Assembly: GCA_964036665.1 (NCBI GenBank) | Contig: OZ038531.1 | Coordinates: 13,764,168 to 13,828,167 of the forward strand | DNA length: 64,000 bases | From: Gordius sp. MW1 | Lineage: Eukaryota; Nematomorpha; Gordioida; Gordea; Gordiidae | Direction of reading: 5' to 3' | Part shown: piece by piece, positions 37,500 through 51,049 of the stretch | Layout: every line of letters starts with the position of its first letter | How positions within the stretch are numbered: position 1 is the first letter of the stretch | Notes under the pieces: generated by a model | What the model saw: the letters and a program-made list of their open reading frames with translations, nothing else | Database searches by the model: none | What the model was told of the DNA's origin: nothing | Position numbers and translations under genes: made by a program

Positions 37500-40400
37500 A
37501 GTTGTCGTTTTCAGACGTGGTTTCTATGATCCCAAGTAAAAATTTATCAGAATTTAAAAACTATTACTTTGAAATCATGATCGCATAGAGCAGTTTTCAA
37601 AAATTAAGCATCACGTTGCGATACAACAAACTAATCGCAACAATAAAACGTTGTCTTTTGTCAAAATGATAGATCTCGCAGCTTAAAACCTCTTTTCGGA
37701 AGTCAATCGAGGATAATAGGATTCTCAAATTGGCTTACTTTTATATATTTTTTCATGCTCTTTCACATAGAATCGAAAATATTTTTACCTCAAAATTTTT
37801 CACATATTTTTCTTTGAACCGTATTCATCCGATAAAAGTTGTCGTTTTCAGACGTGGTTTCTATGATCCCAAGTAAAAATTTATCAGAATTTAAAAATTA
37901 TTACTTTGAAATCATGATCGCATAGAGCAGTTTTCAAAAATTAAGCACTCACGTTGCGATACAACAAACTAATCGCAACAATAAAACGTTGTCTTTTGTC
38001 AAAATGATAGTTCTCGCAGCTTAAAACCTCTTTTCGGAAGTCAATCGAGGATAATCGGATTCTCAAATTGGCTTACTTTTATATATTTTTTCATGCTCTT
38101 TCACATAGAATAGAAAAAAATAAATATTTTTGCCTCAAAAATTTTCACATATTTTTCTTTGAACCGTATTCATTCGATGAAAGTTGTCGTTTTCAGACGT
38201 GGTTTCTAAGATACCAAGTAAAAATTTATCAGAATCTAAAAACTATTACTTTGAAATCATGATCGCATAGAGCAGTTTTCAAAAATTAAGCACTCACGTT
38301 GCGATACAACAAACTAATCGCAACAATAAAACGTTGTCTTTTGTCAAAATGATAGTTCTCGCAGCTTAAAACCTCTTTTCGGAAGTCAATCGAGGATAAT
38401 AGGATTCTCAAATTGGCTTACTTTTATATATTTTTTCATGCTCTTTGACATAGAATCGAAAAAATAAATATTTTTACCTCAAAATTTTTCACATATTTTT
38501 CTTTGAACCGTATTCATCCGATGAAAGTTGTCGTTTTCAGACGTGGTTTCTATGATCCCAAGTAAAAATTTATCAGAATCTAAAAACTATTACTTTGAAA
38601 TCATGATCGCATAGAGCAGTTTTCAAAAATTAAGCACTCACGTTGCGATACAACAAACTAATCGCAACAATAAAACGTTGTCTTTTGTCAAAATGATAGT
38701 TCTCGCAGCTTAAAACCTCTTTTCGCAAGTCAATCGAGGATAATAGGATTCTCAAATTGGCTTACTTTTATATATTTTTTTATGCTCTTTCACATAGAAT
38801 CGAAAAAAATAAATATTTTTACCTCAAAATTTTTCACATATTTTTTTTTGAGCCGTATTCATCCGATGAAAGTTGTCGTTTTCAGACGTGGTTTCTATGA
38901 TCCCAAGTAAAAATTTATCAGAATTTAAAAACTATTACTTTGAAATCATGATCGCATAGAGCAGTTTTCAAAAATTAAGCACTCACGTTGCGATACAACA
39001 AACTAATCGCAACAATAAAACGTTGTCTTTTGTCAAAATGATAGATCTCGCAGCTTAAAACCTCTTTTCGGAAGTCAATCGAGGATAATAGGATTCTCAA
39101 ATTGGCTTACTTTTATATATTTTTTCATGCTCTTTCACATAGAATCGAAAAAAATAAATATTTTTACCTCAAAATTTTTCACATATTTTTCTTTGAACGT
39201 ATTCATCCGATGAAAGTTGTCGTTTTCAGACGTGGTTTCTATGATCCCAAGTAAAAATTTATCAGAATTTAAAAACTATTACTTTGAAATCATGATCGCA
39301 TAGAGCAGTTTTCAAAAATTAAGCACATACAACAAACTAATGGCAACGATAAAACGTTGTCTTTTGTCAAAATGATAGTTCTCGCAGCTTAAAACCTCTT
39401 TTCGGAAGTCAATCGAGGATAATAGGATTCTCAAATTGGCTTATTTATATATTTTTTCAGGCTCTTTCACATAGAATCGAAAAAATAAATATTTTTACCT
39501 CAAAATTTTTCACTTTTTTTTGAACCGTATTCATCCGATGAAAGTTGTCGTTTTCAGACGTGGTTTCTATGATCCCAAGTAAAAACTTATCAGAATCTAA
39601 AAACTATTACTTTTAAATCATGATCGCATAGAGCAGTTTTCAAAAATTAAGCACTCACGTTGCGATACAACAAACTAATCGCAACAATAAAACGTTGTCT
39701 TTTGTCAAAATGATAGTTCTCGCAGCTTAAAACCTCTTTTCGGAAGTCAATCGAGGATAATCGGATTCTCAAATTGGCTTACTTTTATATATTTTTTCAG
39801 GCTCTTTCACATAGAATCGAAAAAATAAATATTTTTACCTCAAAATTTTTCATTTTTTTTGAACCGTATTCATCCGACGAAAGTTGTCGTTTTCAGACGT
39901 GGTTTCTATGATCCCAAGTAAAAATTTATCAGAATCTAAAAACTATTACTTTGAAATCATGATCGCATAGAGCAGTTTTCAAAAATTAAGCACTCACGTT
40001 GCGATAAAACAAACTAATCGCAACAATAAAACGTTGTCTTTTGTCAAAATGATAGTTCTCGCAGCTTAAAATCTCTTTTCGGAAGTCAATCGAGGATAAT
40101 CGGATTCTCAAATTGGCTTACTTTTACATATTTTTTCATGCTCTTTCACATACAATCAAAAAAAAATAAATATTTTTGCCTCAAAAATTTTCACATATTT
40201 TTCTTTGAACCGTATTCATCCGATGAAAGTTGTCGTTTTCAGACGTGGTTTCTAAGATCCCAAGTAAAAATTTATCAGAATCTAAAAACTATTACTTTGA
40301 AATCATGATCGCATAGAGCAGTTTTCAAAAATTAAGCCACGTTGCGATACAACAAACTAATCGCAACAATAAAACGTTGTCTTTTGTCAAAATGATAGTT

Positions 40401-43309
40401 CTCGCAGCTTAAAACCTCTTTTCGGAAGTCAATCGAGGATAATAGGATTCTCAAATTGGCTTACTTTTATATATTTTTTCATGCTTTTTGACATAGAATC
40501 GAAAAAATAAATAATTTTACCTCAAAATTTTTCACTTTTTTTTTTGAACCGTATTCATCCGATGAAAGTTGTCGTTTTCAGACGTGGTTTCTATGATCCC
40601 AAGTAAAAACTTATCAGAATCTAAAAACTATTACTTTAAAATCATGATCGCATAGAGCAGTTTTCAAAAATTAAGCACTCACGTTGCGATACAACAAACT
40701 AATCGCAACAATAAAACGTTGTCTTTTGTCAAAATGATAGTTCTCGCAGCTTAAAACCTCTTTTCGGAAGTCAATCGAGGATAATAGGATTCTCAAATTG
40801 GCTTACTTTTATATATTTTTTCAGGCTCTTTCACATAGAATCGAAAAAATAAATATTTTTACCTCAAAATTTTTCACTTTTTTTTTTGAACCGTATTCAT
40901 CCGACGAAAGTTGTCGTTTTCAGACGTGGTTTCTATGATCCCAAGTAAATATTTATCAGAATCTAAAAACTATTACTTTGAAATCATGATCGCATAGAGC
41001 AGTTTTCAAAAATTAAGCACTCACGTTGCGATAAAACAAACTAATCGCAACAATAAAACGTTGTCTTTTGTCAAAATGATAGTTCTCGCAGCTTAAAATC
41101 TCTTTTCGGAAGTCAATCGAGGATAATCGGATTCTCAAATTGGCTTACTTTTACATATTTTTTCATGCTCTTTCACATAGAATCAAAAAAAAATAAATAT
41201 TTTTGCCTCAAAAATTTTCACATATTTTTCTTTGAACCGTATTCATTCGATGAAAGTTGTCGTTTTCAGACGTGGTTTCTAAGATCCCAAGTAAAAATTT
41301 ATCAGAATCTAAAAACTATTACTTTGAAATCATGATCGCATAGAGCAGTTTTCAAAAATTAAGCACTCACGTTGCGATACAACAAACTAATCGCAACAAT
41401 AAAACGTTGTCTTTTGTCAATATGATAGTTCTCGCATCTTAAAACCTCTTTTCGGAAGTCAATCGAGGATAATAGGATTCTCAAATTGGCTTACTTTTAT
41501 ATATTTTTTTATGCTCTTTCACATTGAATCGAAAAAAATAAATATTTTTACCTCAAAATATTTCCCATATTTTTCTTTGAACCGTATTCATCCGATGAAA
41601 GTTGTCGTTTTCGGACGTGGTTTCTAAGATCCCAAGTAAAAATTTATCAGAATCTAAAAACTATTACTTTGAAATCATGATCGCATAGAGCAGTTTTCAA
41701 AAATTAAGCACTCACGTTGCGATACAACAAACTAATCGCAACAATAAAACGTTGTCTTTTGTCAAAATGATAGTTCTCGCAGCTTAAAACCTCTTTTCGG
41801 AAGTCAATCGAGGATAATAGGATTCTCAAATTGGCTTACTTTTATATATTTTTTCATGCTTTTTGACATAGAATCGAAAAAATAAAAATTTTTACCTCAA
41901 AATTTTTCACATATTTTTCTTTGAACCGTATTCATCCGATGAAAGTTGTCGTTTTCAGACGTGGTTTCTATGATCCCAAGTAAAAATTTATCAGAATCTA
42001 AAAACTATTACTTTGAAATCATGATCGCATAGAGCAGTTTTCAAAAATTAAGCACATACAACAAACTAATCGCAACAATAAAACGTTGTCTTTTGTCAAA
42101 ATGATAGTTCTCGCAGCTTAAAACCTCTTTTCGGAAGTCAATCGAGGATAATAGGATTCTCAAATTGGCTTATTTATATATTTTTTCAGGCTCTTTCACA
42201 TAGAATCGAAAAAATAAATATTTTTACCTCAAAATTTTTCACTTTTTTTTTTGAACCGTATTCATCCGATGAAAGCTGTCGTTTTCAGACGTGGTTTCTA
42301 TGATCCCAAGTAAAAACTTATCAGAATCTAAAAACTATTACTTTGAAATCATGATCGCATAGAGCAGTTTTCAAAAATTAAGCACTCACGTTGCGATACA
42401 ACAAACTAATCGCAACAATAAAACGTTGTCTTTTGTCAAAATGATAGTTCTCGCAGCTTAAAACCTCTTTTCGGAAGTCAATCGAGGATAATAGGATTCT
42501 CAAATTGGCTTACTTTTATATATTTTTTCATGCTCTTTCACATAGAATCGAAAAAAGTGAATATTTTTACCTCAAAATTTTTCACATATTTTTCTTTGAA
42601 CCGTATTCATCCGATGAAAGTTGTCGTTTTCAGACGTGGTTTCTATGATCCCAAGTAAAAATTTATCAGAATCTAAAAACTATTACTTTGAAATCATGAT
42701 CGCATAGAGCAGTTTTCAAAAATTAAGCACTCACGTTGCGATAAAACAAACTAATCGCAACAATAAAACGTTGTCTTTTGTCAAAATGATAGTTCTCGCA
42801 GCTTAAAACCTCTTTTCGGAAGTCAATCGAAGATAATCGGATTCTCAAATTGGCTTACTTTTACATATTTTTTCATGCTCTTTCACATAGAATCAAAAAA
42901 AAATAAATATTTTTGCCTCAAAAATTTTCGCATATTTTTCTTTGAACCGTATTCATTCGATGAAAGTTGTCGTTTTCAGACGTGGTTTCTAAGATCCCAA
43001 GTTAAAATTTATCAGAATTTAAAAACTATTACTTTGAAATCATGATCGCATAGAGCAGTTTTCAAAAATTAAGCACTCACGTTGCGATACAACAAACTAA
43101 TCGCAACAATAAAACGTTGTCTTTTGTCAAAATGATAGATATCGCAGCTTAAAACCTCTTTTCGGAAGTCAATCGAGGATAATATAATTCTCAAATTGGC
43201 TTACTTTTATATATTTTTTCATGCTCTTTCACATAGAATCGAAAAAAATAAATATTTTTACCTCAAAATTTTTCACATATTTTTCTTTGAACTGTATTCA
43301 TCCGATGAA
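37500..43309 (+). repeat. 17-monomer higher-order repeat, about 5810 bp, copy 1
   Basis: Landmarks at 37601 (AAATTAAGCATCACG), 37769 (AGAATCGAAAATATTTTT) and 38068 recur at 43411, 43579 and 43878, all 5810 bp later. Other shared private markers are AGAATAGAAAAAAAT, TCTAAGATACCAAG, ACTAATGGCAACGAT, TTACTTTTAAATC, ATTAAGCCACGTTGCG, TTGTCAATATGATAG and GTTTTCGGACG. Mean monomer length is 341.8 bp. Boundaries estimated by eye. Confidence 0.92.
39427..39434. other. Unoccupied paralogue of the transposon insertion site (1)
   Basis: A single ATTCTCAA, preceded by the same private ACTAATGGCAACGAT variant as the left flank of the transposon and followed by GGCTTATTTATATA and CAGG as in its right flank. 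It shows the pre-insertion structure of the monomer. Confidence 0.85.
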
Positions 43310-46300
43310 AGTTGTCGTTTTCAGACGTGGTTTCTATGATCCCAAGTAAAAATTTATCAGAATTTAAAAACTATTACTTTGAAATCATGATCGCATAGAG
43401 CAGTTTTCAAAAATTAAGCATCACGTTGCGATACAACAAACTAATCGCAACAATAAAACGTTGTCTTTTGTCAAAATGATAGATCTCGCAGCTTAAAACC
43501 TCTTTTCGGAAGTCAATCGAGGATAATAGGATTCTCAAATTGGCTTACTTTTATATATTTTTTCATGCTCTTTCACATAGAATCGAAAATATTTTTACCT
43601 CAAAATTTTTCACATATTTTTCTTTGAACCGTATTCATCCGATAAAAGTTGTCGTTTTCAGACGTGGTTTCTATGATCCCAAGTAAAAATTTATCAGAAT
43701 TTAAAAATTATTACTTTGAAATCATGATCGCATAGAGCAGTTTTCAAAAATTAAGCACTCACGTTGCGATACAACAAACTAATCGCAACAATAAAACGTT
43801 GTCTTTTGTCAAAATGATAGTTCTCGCAGCTTAAAACCTCTTTTCGGAAGTCAATCGAGGATAATCGGATTCTCAAATTGGCTTACTTTTATATATTTTT
43901 TCATGCTCTTTCACATAGAATAGAAAAAAATAAATATTTTTGCCTCAAAAATTTTCACATATTTTTCTTTGAACCGTATTCATTCGATGAAAGTTGTCGT
44001 TTTCAGACGTGGTTTCTAAGATACCAAGTAAAAATTTATCAGAATCTAAAAACTATTACTTTGAAATCATGATCGCATAGAGCAGTTTTCAAAAATTAAG
44101 CACTCACGTTGCGATACAACAAACTAATCGCAACAATAAAACGTTGTCTTTTGTCAAAATGATAGTTCTCGCAGCTTAAAACCTCTTTTCGGAAGTCAAT
44201 CGAGGATAATAGGATTCTCAAATTGGCTTACTTTTATATATTTTTTCATGCTCTTTGACATAGAATCGAAAAAATAAATATTTTTACCTCAAAATTTTTC
44301 ACATATTTTTCTTTGAACCGTATTCATCCGATGAAAGTTGTCGTTTTCAGACGTGGTTTCTATGATCCCAAGTAAAAATTTATCAGAATCTAAAAACTAT
44401 TACTTTGAAATCATGATCGCATAGAGCAGTTTTCAAAAATTAAGCACTCACGTTGCGATACAACAAACTAATCGCAACAATAAAACGTTGTCTTTTGTCA
44501 AAATGATAGTTCTCGCAGCTTAAAACCTCTTTTCGCAAGTCAATCGAGGATAATAGGATTCTCAAATTGGCTTACTTTTATATATTTTTTTATGCTCTTT
44601 CACATAGAATCGAAAAAAATAAATATTTTTACCTCAAAATTTTTCACATATTTTTTTTTGAGCCGTATTCATCCGATGAAAGTTGTCGTTTTCAGACGTG
44701 GTTTCTATGATCCCAAGTAAAAATTTATCAGAATTTAAAAACTATTACTTTGAAATCATGATCGCATAGAGCAGTTTTCAAAAATTAAGCACTCACGTTG
44801 CGATACAACAAACTAATCGCAACAATAAAACGTTGTCTTTTGTCAAAATGATAGATCTCGCAGCTTAAAACCTCTTTTCGGAAGTCAATCGAGGATAATA
44901 GGATTCTCAAATTGGCTTACTTTTATATATTTTTTCATGCTCTTTCACATAGAATCGAAAAAAATAAATATTTTTACCTCAAAATTTTTCACATATTTTT
45001 CTTTGAACGTATTCATCCGATGAAAGTTGTCGTTTTCAGACGTGGTTTCTATGATCCCAAGTAAAAATTTATCAGAATTTAAAAACTATTACTTTGAAAT
45101 CATGATCGCATAGAGCAGTTTTCAAAAATTAAGCACATACAACAAACTAATGGCAACGATAAAACGTTGTCTTTTGTCAAAATGATAGTTCTCGCAGCTT
45201 AAAACCTCTTTTCGGAAGTCAATCGAGGATAATAGGATTCTCAAATTGGCTTATTTATATATTTTTTCAGGCTCTTTCACATAGAATCGAAAAAATAAAT
45301 ATTTTTACCTCAAAATTTTTCACTTTTTTTTGAACCGTATTCATCCGATGAAAGTTGTCGTTTTCAGACGTGGTTTCTATGATCCCAAGTAAAAACTTAT
45401 CAGAATCTAAAAACTATTACTTTTAAATCATGATCGCATAGAGCAGTTTTCAAAAATTAAGCACTCACGTTGCGATACAACAAACTAATCGCAACAATAA
45501 AACGTTGTCTTTTGTCAAAATGATAGTTCTCGCAGCTTAAAACCTATTTTCGGAAGTCAATCGAGGATAATCGGATTCTCAAATTGGCTTACTTTTATAT
45601 ATTTTTTCAGGCTCTTTCACATAGAATCGAAAAAATAAATATTTTTACCTCAAAATTTTTCATTTTTTTTGAACCGTATTCATCCGACGAAAGTTGTCGT
45701 TTTCAGACGTGGTTTCTATGATCCCAAGTAAAAATTTATCAGAATCTAAAAACTATTACTTTGAAATCATGATCGCATAGAGCAGTTTTCAAAAATTAAG
45801 CACTCACGTTGCGATAAAACAAACTAATCGCAACAATAAAACGTTGTCTTTTGTCAAAATGATAGTTCTCGCAGCTTAAAATCTCTTTTCGGAAGTCAAT
45901 CGAGGATAATCGGATTCTCAAATTGGCTTACTTTTACATATTTTTTCATGCTCTTTCACATACAATCAAAAAAAAATAAATATTTTTGCCTCAAAAATTT
46001 TCACATATTTTTCTTTGAACCGTATTCATCCGATGAAAGTTGTCGTTTTCAGACGTGGTTTCTAAGATCCCAAGTAAAAATTTATCAGAATCTAAAAACT
46101 ATTACTTTGAAATCATGATCGCATAGAGCAGTTTTCAAAAATTAAGCCACGTTGCGATACAACAAACTAATCGCAACAATAAAACGTTGTCTTTTGTCAA
46201 AATGATAGTTCTCGCAGCTTAAAACCTCTTTTCGGAAGTCAATCGAGGATAATAGGATTCTCAAATTGGCTTACTTTTATATATTTTTTCATGCTTTTTG

Positions 46301-49200
46301 ACATAGAATCGAAAAAATAAATAATTTTACCTCAAAATTTTTCACTTTTTTTTTTGAACCGTATTCATCCGATGAAAGTTGTCGTTTTCAGACGTGGTTT
46401 CTATGATCCCAAGTAAAAACTTATCAGAATCTAAAAACTATTACTTTAAAATCATGATCGCATAGAGCAGTTTTCAAAAATTAAGCACTCACGTTGCGAT
46501 ACAACAAACTAATCGCAACAATAAAACGTTGTCTTTTGTCAAAATGATAGTTCTCGCAGCTTAAAACCTCTTTTCGGAAGTCAATCGAGGATAATAGGAT
46601 TCTCAAATTGGCTTACTTTTATATATTTTTTCAGGCTCTTTCACATAGAATCGAAAAAATAAATATTTTTACCTCAAAATTTTTCACTTTTTTTTTTGAA
46701 CCGTATTCATCCGACGAAAGTTGTCGTTTTCAGACGTGGTTTCTATGATCCCAAGTAAATATTTATCAGAATCTAAAAACTATTACTTTGAAATCATGAT
46801 CGCATAGAGCAGTTTTCAAAAATTAAGCACTCACGTTGCGATAAAACAAACTAATCGCAACAATAAAACGTTGTCTTTTGTCAAAATGATAGTTCTCGCA
46901 GCTTAAAATCTCTTTTCGGAAGTCAATCGAGGATAATCGGATTCTCAAATTGGCTTACTTTTACATATTTTTTCATGCTCTTTCACATAGAATCAAAAAA
47001 AAATAAATATTTTTGCCTCAAAAATTTTCACATATTTTTCTTTGAACCGTATTCATTCGATGAAAGTTGTCGTTTTCAGACGTGGTTTCTAAGATCCCAA
47101 GTAAAAATTTATCAGAATCTAAAAACTATTACTTTGAAATCATGATCGCATAGAGCAGTTTTCAAAAATTAAGCACTCACGTTGCGATACAACAAACTAA
47201 TCGCAACAATAAAACGTTGTCTTTTGTCAATATGATAGTTCTCGCATCTTAAAACCTCTTTTCGGAAGTCAATCGAGGATAATAGTATTCTCAAATTGGC
47301 TTACTTTTATATATTTTTTTATGCTCTTTCACATTGAATCGAAAAAAATAAATATTTTTACCTCAAAATATTTCCCATATTTTTCTTTGAACCGTATTCA
47401 TCCGATGAAAGTTGTCGTTTTCGGACGTGGTTTCTAAGATCCCAAGTAAAAATTTATCAGAATCTAAAAACTATTACTTTGAAATCATGATCGCATAGAG
47501 CAGTTTTCAAAAATTAAGCACTCACGTTGCGATACAACAAACTAATCGCAACAATAAAACGTTGTCTTTTGTCAAAATGATAGTTCTCGCAGCTTAAAAC
47601 CTCTTTTCGGAAGTCAATCGAGGATAATAGGATTCTCAAATTGGCTTACTTTTATATATTTTTTCATGCTTTTTGACATAGAATCGAAAAAATAAAAATT
47701 TTTACCTCAAAATTTTTCACATATTTTTCTTTGAACCGTATTCATCCGATGAAAGTTGTCGTTTTCAGACGTGGTTTCTATGATCCCAAGTAAAAATTTA
47801 TCAGAATCTAAAAACTATTACTTTGAAATCATGATCGCATAGAGCAGTTTTCAAAAATTAAGCACATACAACAAACTAATCGCAACAATAAAACGTTGTC
47901 TTTTGTCAAAATGATAGTTCTCGCAGCTTAAAACCTCTTTTCGGAAGTCAATCGAGGATAATAGGATTCTCAAATTGGCTTATTTATATATTTTTTCAGG
48001 CTCTTTCACATAGAATCGAAAAAATAAATATTTTTACCTCAAAATTTTTCACTTTTTTTTTTGAACCGTATTCATCCGATGAAAGCTGTCGTTTTCAGAC
48101 GTGGTTTCTATGATCCCAAGTAAAAACTTATCAGAATCTAAAAACTATTACTTTGAAATCATGATCGCATAGAGCAGTTTTCAAAAATTAAGCACTCACG
48201 TTGCGATACAACAAACTAATCGCAACAATAAAACGTTGTCTTTTGTCAAAATGATAGTTCTCGCAGCTTAAAACCTCTTTTCGGAAGTCAATCGAGGATA
48301 ATAGGATTCTCAAATTGGCTTACTTTTATATATTTTTTCATGCTCTTTCACATAGAATCGAAAAAAAATGAATATTTTTACCTCAAAATTTTTCACATAT
48401 TTTTCTTTGAACCGTATTCATCCGATGAAAGTTGTCGTTTTCAGACGTGGTTTCTATGATCCCAAGTAAAAATTTATCAGAATCTAAAAACTATTACTTT
48501 GAAATCATGATCGCATAGAGCAGTTTTCAAAAATTAAGCACTCACGTTGCGATAAAACAAACTAATCGCAACAATAAAACGTTGTCTTTTGTCAAAATGA
48601 TAGTTCTCGCAGCTTAAAACCTCTTTTCGGAAGTCAATCGAAGATAATCGGATTCTCAAATTGGCTTACTTTTACATATTTTTTCATGCTCTTTCACATA
48701 GAATCAAAAAAAAATAAATATTTTTGCCTCAAAAATTTTCGCATATTTTTCTTTGAACCGTATTCATTCGATGAAAGTTGTCGTTTTCAGACGTGGTTTC
48801 TAAGATCCCAAGTTAAAATTTATCAGAATTTAAAAACTATTACTTTGAAATCATGATCGCATAGAGCAGTTTTCAAAAATTAAGCACTCACGTTGCGATA
48901 CAACAAACTAATCGCAACAATAAAACGTTGTCTTTTGTCAAAATGATAGATATCGCAGCTTAAAACCTCTTTTCGGAAGTCAATCGAGGATAATATAATT
49001 CTCAAATTGGCTTACTTTTATATATTTTTTCATGCTCTTTCACATAGAATCGAAAAAAATAAATATTTTTACCTCAAAATTTTTCACATATTTTTCTTTG
49101 AACTGTATTCATCCGATGAAAGTTGTCGTTTTCAGACGTGGTTTCTATGATCCCAAGTAAAAATTTATCAGAATTTAAAAACTATTACTTTGAAATCATG
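43310..49200 (+). repeat. 17-monomer higher-order repeat, about 5811 bp, copy 2
   Basis: A direct tandem copy of the preceding unit, near-identical over the whole length. Differences are few: AACCTATTTTCGG near 45541, AATAGTATTCTC near 47282, and a one-base indel in the AAAAAGTGAAT/AAAAAATGAAT tract (42545 against 48356) that changes the offset from 5810 to 5811. The match stops near 49.2 kb, where a short-linker monomer (GCACATAC) replaces the GCATCACG linker. Confidence 0.92.
45237..45244. other. Unoccupied paralogue of the transposon insertion site (2)
   Basis: The equivalent position in the second 5.8-kb unit, 5810 bp from the previous site, again with ACTAATGGCAACGAT on the left and GGCTTATTTATATA on the right and no insertion. 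Confidence 0.85.
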
Positions 49201-51049
49201 ATCGCATAGAGCAGTTTTCAAAAATTAAGCACATACAACAAACTAATCGCAACAATAAAACGTTGTCTTTGTCAAAATGATAGTTCTCGCAGCTTAAAAC
49301 CTCTTTTCGGAAGTCAATCGAGGATAATAGGATTCTAAAATTGGCTTACTTTTATATATTTTTTCAGGCTCTTTCACATAGAATCGAAAAAATAAATATT
49401 TTTACCTCAAAATTTTTCACTTTTTTTTTTTGAACCGTATTTATCCGATGAAAGTTGTCGTTTTCAGACGTGGTTTCTATGATCCCAAGTAAAAACTTAT
49501 CAGAATCTAAAAACTATTACTTTAAAATCATGATCGCATAGAGCAGTTTTCAAAAATTAAGCACTCACGTTGCGATACAACAAACTAATCGCATCAATAA
49601 AACGTTGTCTTTTGTCAAAATGATAGTTCTCGCAGCTTAAAACCTCTTTTCGGAAGTCAATCGAGGATAATAGGATTCTCAAATTGGCTTACTTTTATAT
49701 ATTTTTTCAGGCTCTTTCACATAGAATCGAAAAAATAAATATTTTTACCTCAAAATTTTTCACTTTTTTTTTTGAACCGTATTCATCCGACGAAAGTTGT
49801 CGTTTTCAGACGTGGTTTCTATGATCCCAAGTAAAAATTTATCAGAATCTAAAAACTATTACTTTGAAATCATGATCGCATAGAGCAGTTTTCAAAAATT
49901 AAGCACTCACGTTGCGATAAAACAAACTAATCGCAACAATAAAACGTTGTCTTTTGTCAAAATGATAGTTCTCGCAGCTTAAAATCTCTTTTCGGAAGTC
50001 AATCGAGGATAATCGGATTCTCAAATTGGCTTACTTTTACATATTTTTTCATGCTCTTTCACATAGAATCAAAAAAAAATAAATATTTTTGCCTCAAAAA
50101 TTTTCACATATTTTTCTTTGAACCGTATTCATTCGATGAAAGTTGTCGTTTTCAGACGTGGTTTCTAAGATCCCAAGTAAAAATTTATCAGAATCTAAAA
50201 ACTATTACTTTGAAATCATGATCGCATAGAGCAGTTTTCAAAAATTAAGCACTCACGTTGCGATACAACAAACTAATCGCAACAATAAAACGTTGTCTTT
50301 TGTCAAAATGATAGTTCTCGCATCTTAAAACCTCTTTTCGGAAGTCAATCGAGGATAATAGGATTCTCAAATTGGCTTACTTTTATATATTTTTTTATGC
50401 TCTTTCACATTGAATCGAAAAAAATAAATATTTTTACCTCAAAATTTTTCCCATATTTTTCTTTGAACCGTATTCATCCGATGAAAGTTGTCGTTTTCAG
50501 ACGTGGTTTCTAAGATCCCAAGTAAAAATTTATCAGAATCTAAAAACTATTACTTTGAAATCATGATCGCATAGAGCAGTTTTCAAAAATTAAGCACTCA
50601 CGTTGCGATACAACAAACTAATCGCAACAATAAAACGTTGTCTTTTGTCAAAATGATAGTTCTCGCAGCTTAAAACCTCTTTTCGGAAGTCAATCGAGGA
50701 TAATAGGATTCTCAAATTGGCTTACTTTTATATATTTTTTCATGCTTTTTGACATAGAATCGAAAAAATAAATATTTTTACCTCAAAATTTTTCACATAT
50801 TTTTCTTTGAACCGTATTCATCCGATGAAAGTTGTCGTTTTCAGACGTGGTTTCTATGATCCCAAGTAAAAATTTATCAGAATCTAAAAACTATTACTTT
50901 GAAATCATGATCGCATAGAGCAGTTTTCAAAAATTAAGCACATACAACAAACTAATCGCAACAATAAAACGTTGTCTTTTGTCAAAATGATAGTTCTCGC
51001 AGCTTAAAACCTCTTTTCGGAAGTCAATCGAGGATAATAGGATTCTCAA
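47974..51049 (+). repeat. 9-monomer higher-order repeat (3076 bp), copy A
   Basis: Monomer order: CTTATTTATA/CAGG; AAAAAAAATGAAT; TTTTACATATT/TGCCTC; ATAATTCTC/GAACTG; CTAAAATTGG/CAGG; CAGG/CCGACG; TTTTACATATT/TGCCTC; CATTGAATCG/CCCATATT; GCTTTTTGACATAG. It overlaps the end of the second 5.8-kb unit, which shares its first four monomers. Copies at 57546 and 60624 repeat the same order. CGCATCAATAAAACG near 49591 is shared with the two later copies. Confidence 0.88.

Noticed and set aside
3832-44072. A recurring reading frame of 60-66 codons on the plus strand, starting at the TTGGCTTAC phrase, in some twenty monomers
   Set aside because: It begins with TTG, not ATG, and stays open only in monomers with TCTAAGATCC (most monomers have TCTATGATCC, which puts TGA in frame) or with a frame-shifting deletion. 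It follows satellite subfamilies, not selection on a protein.
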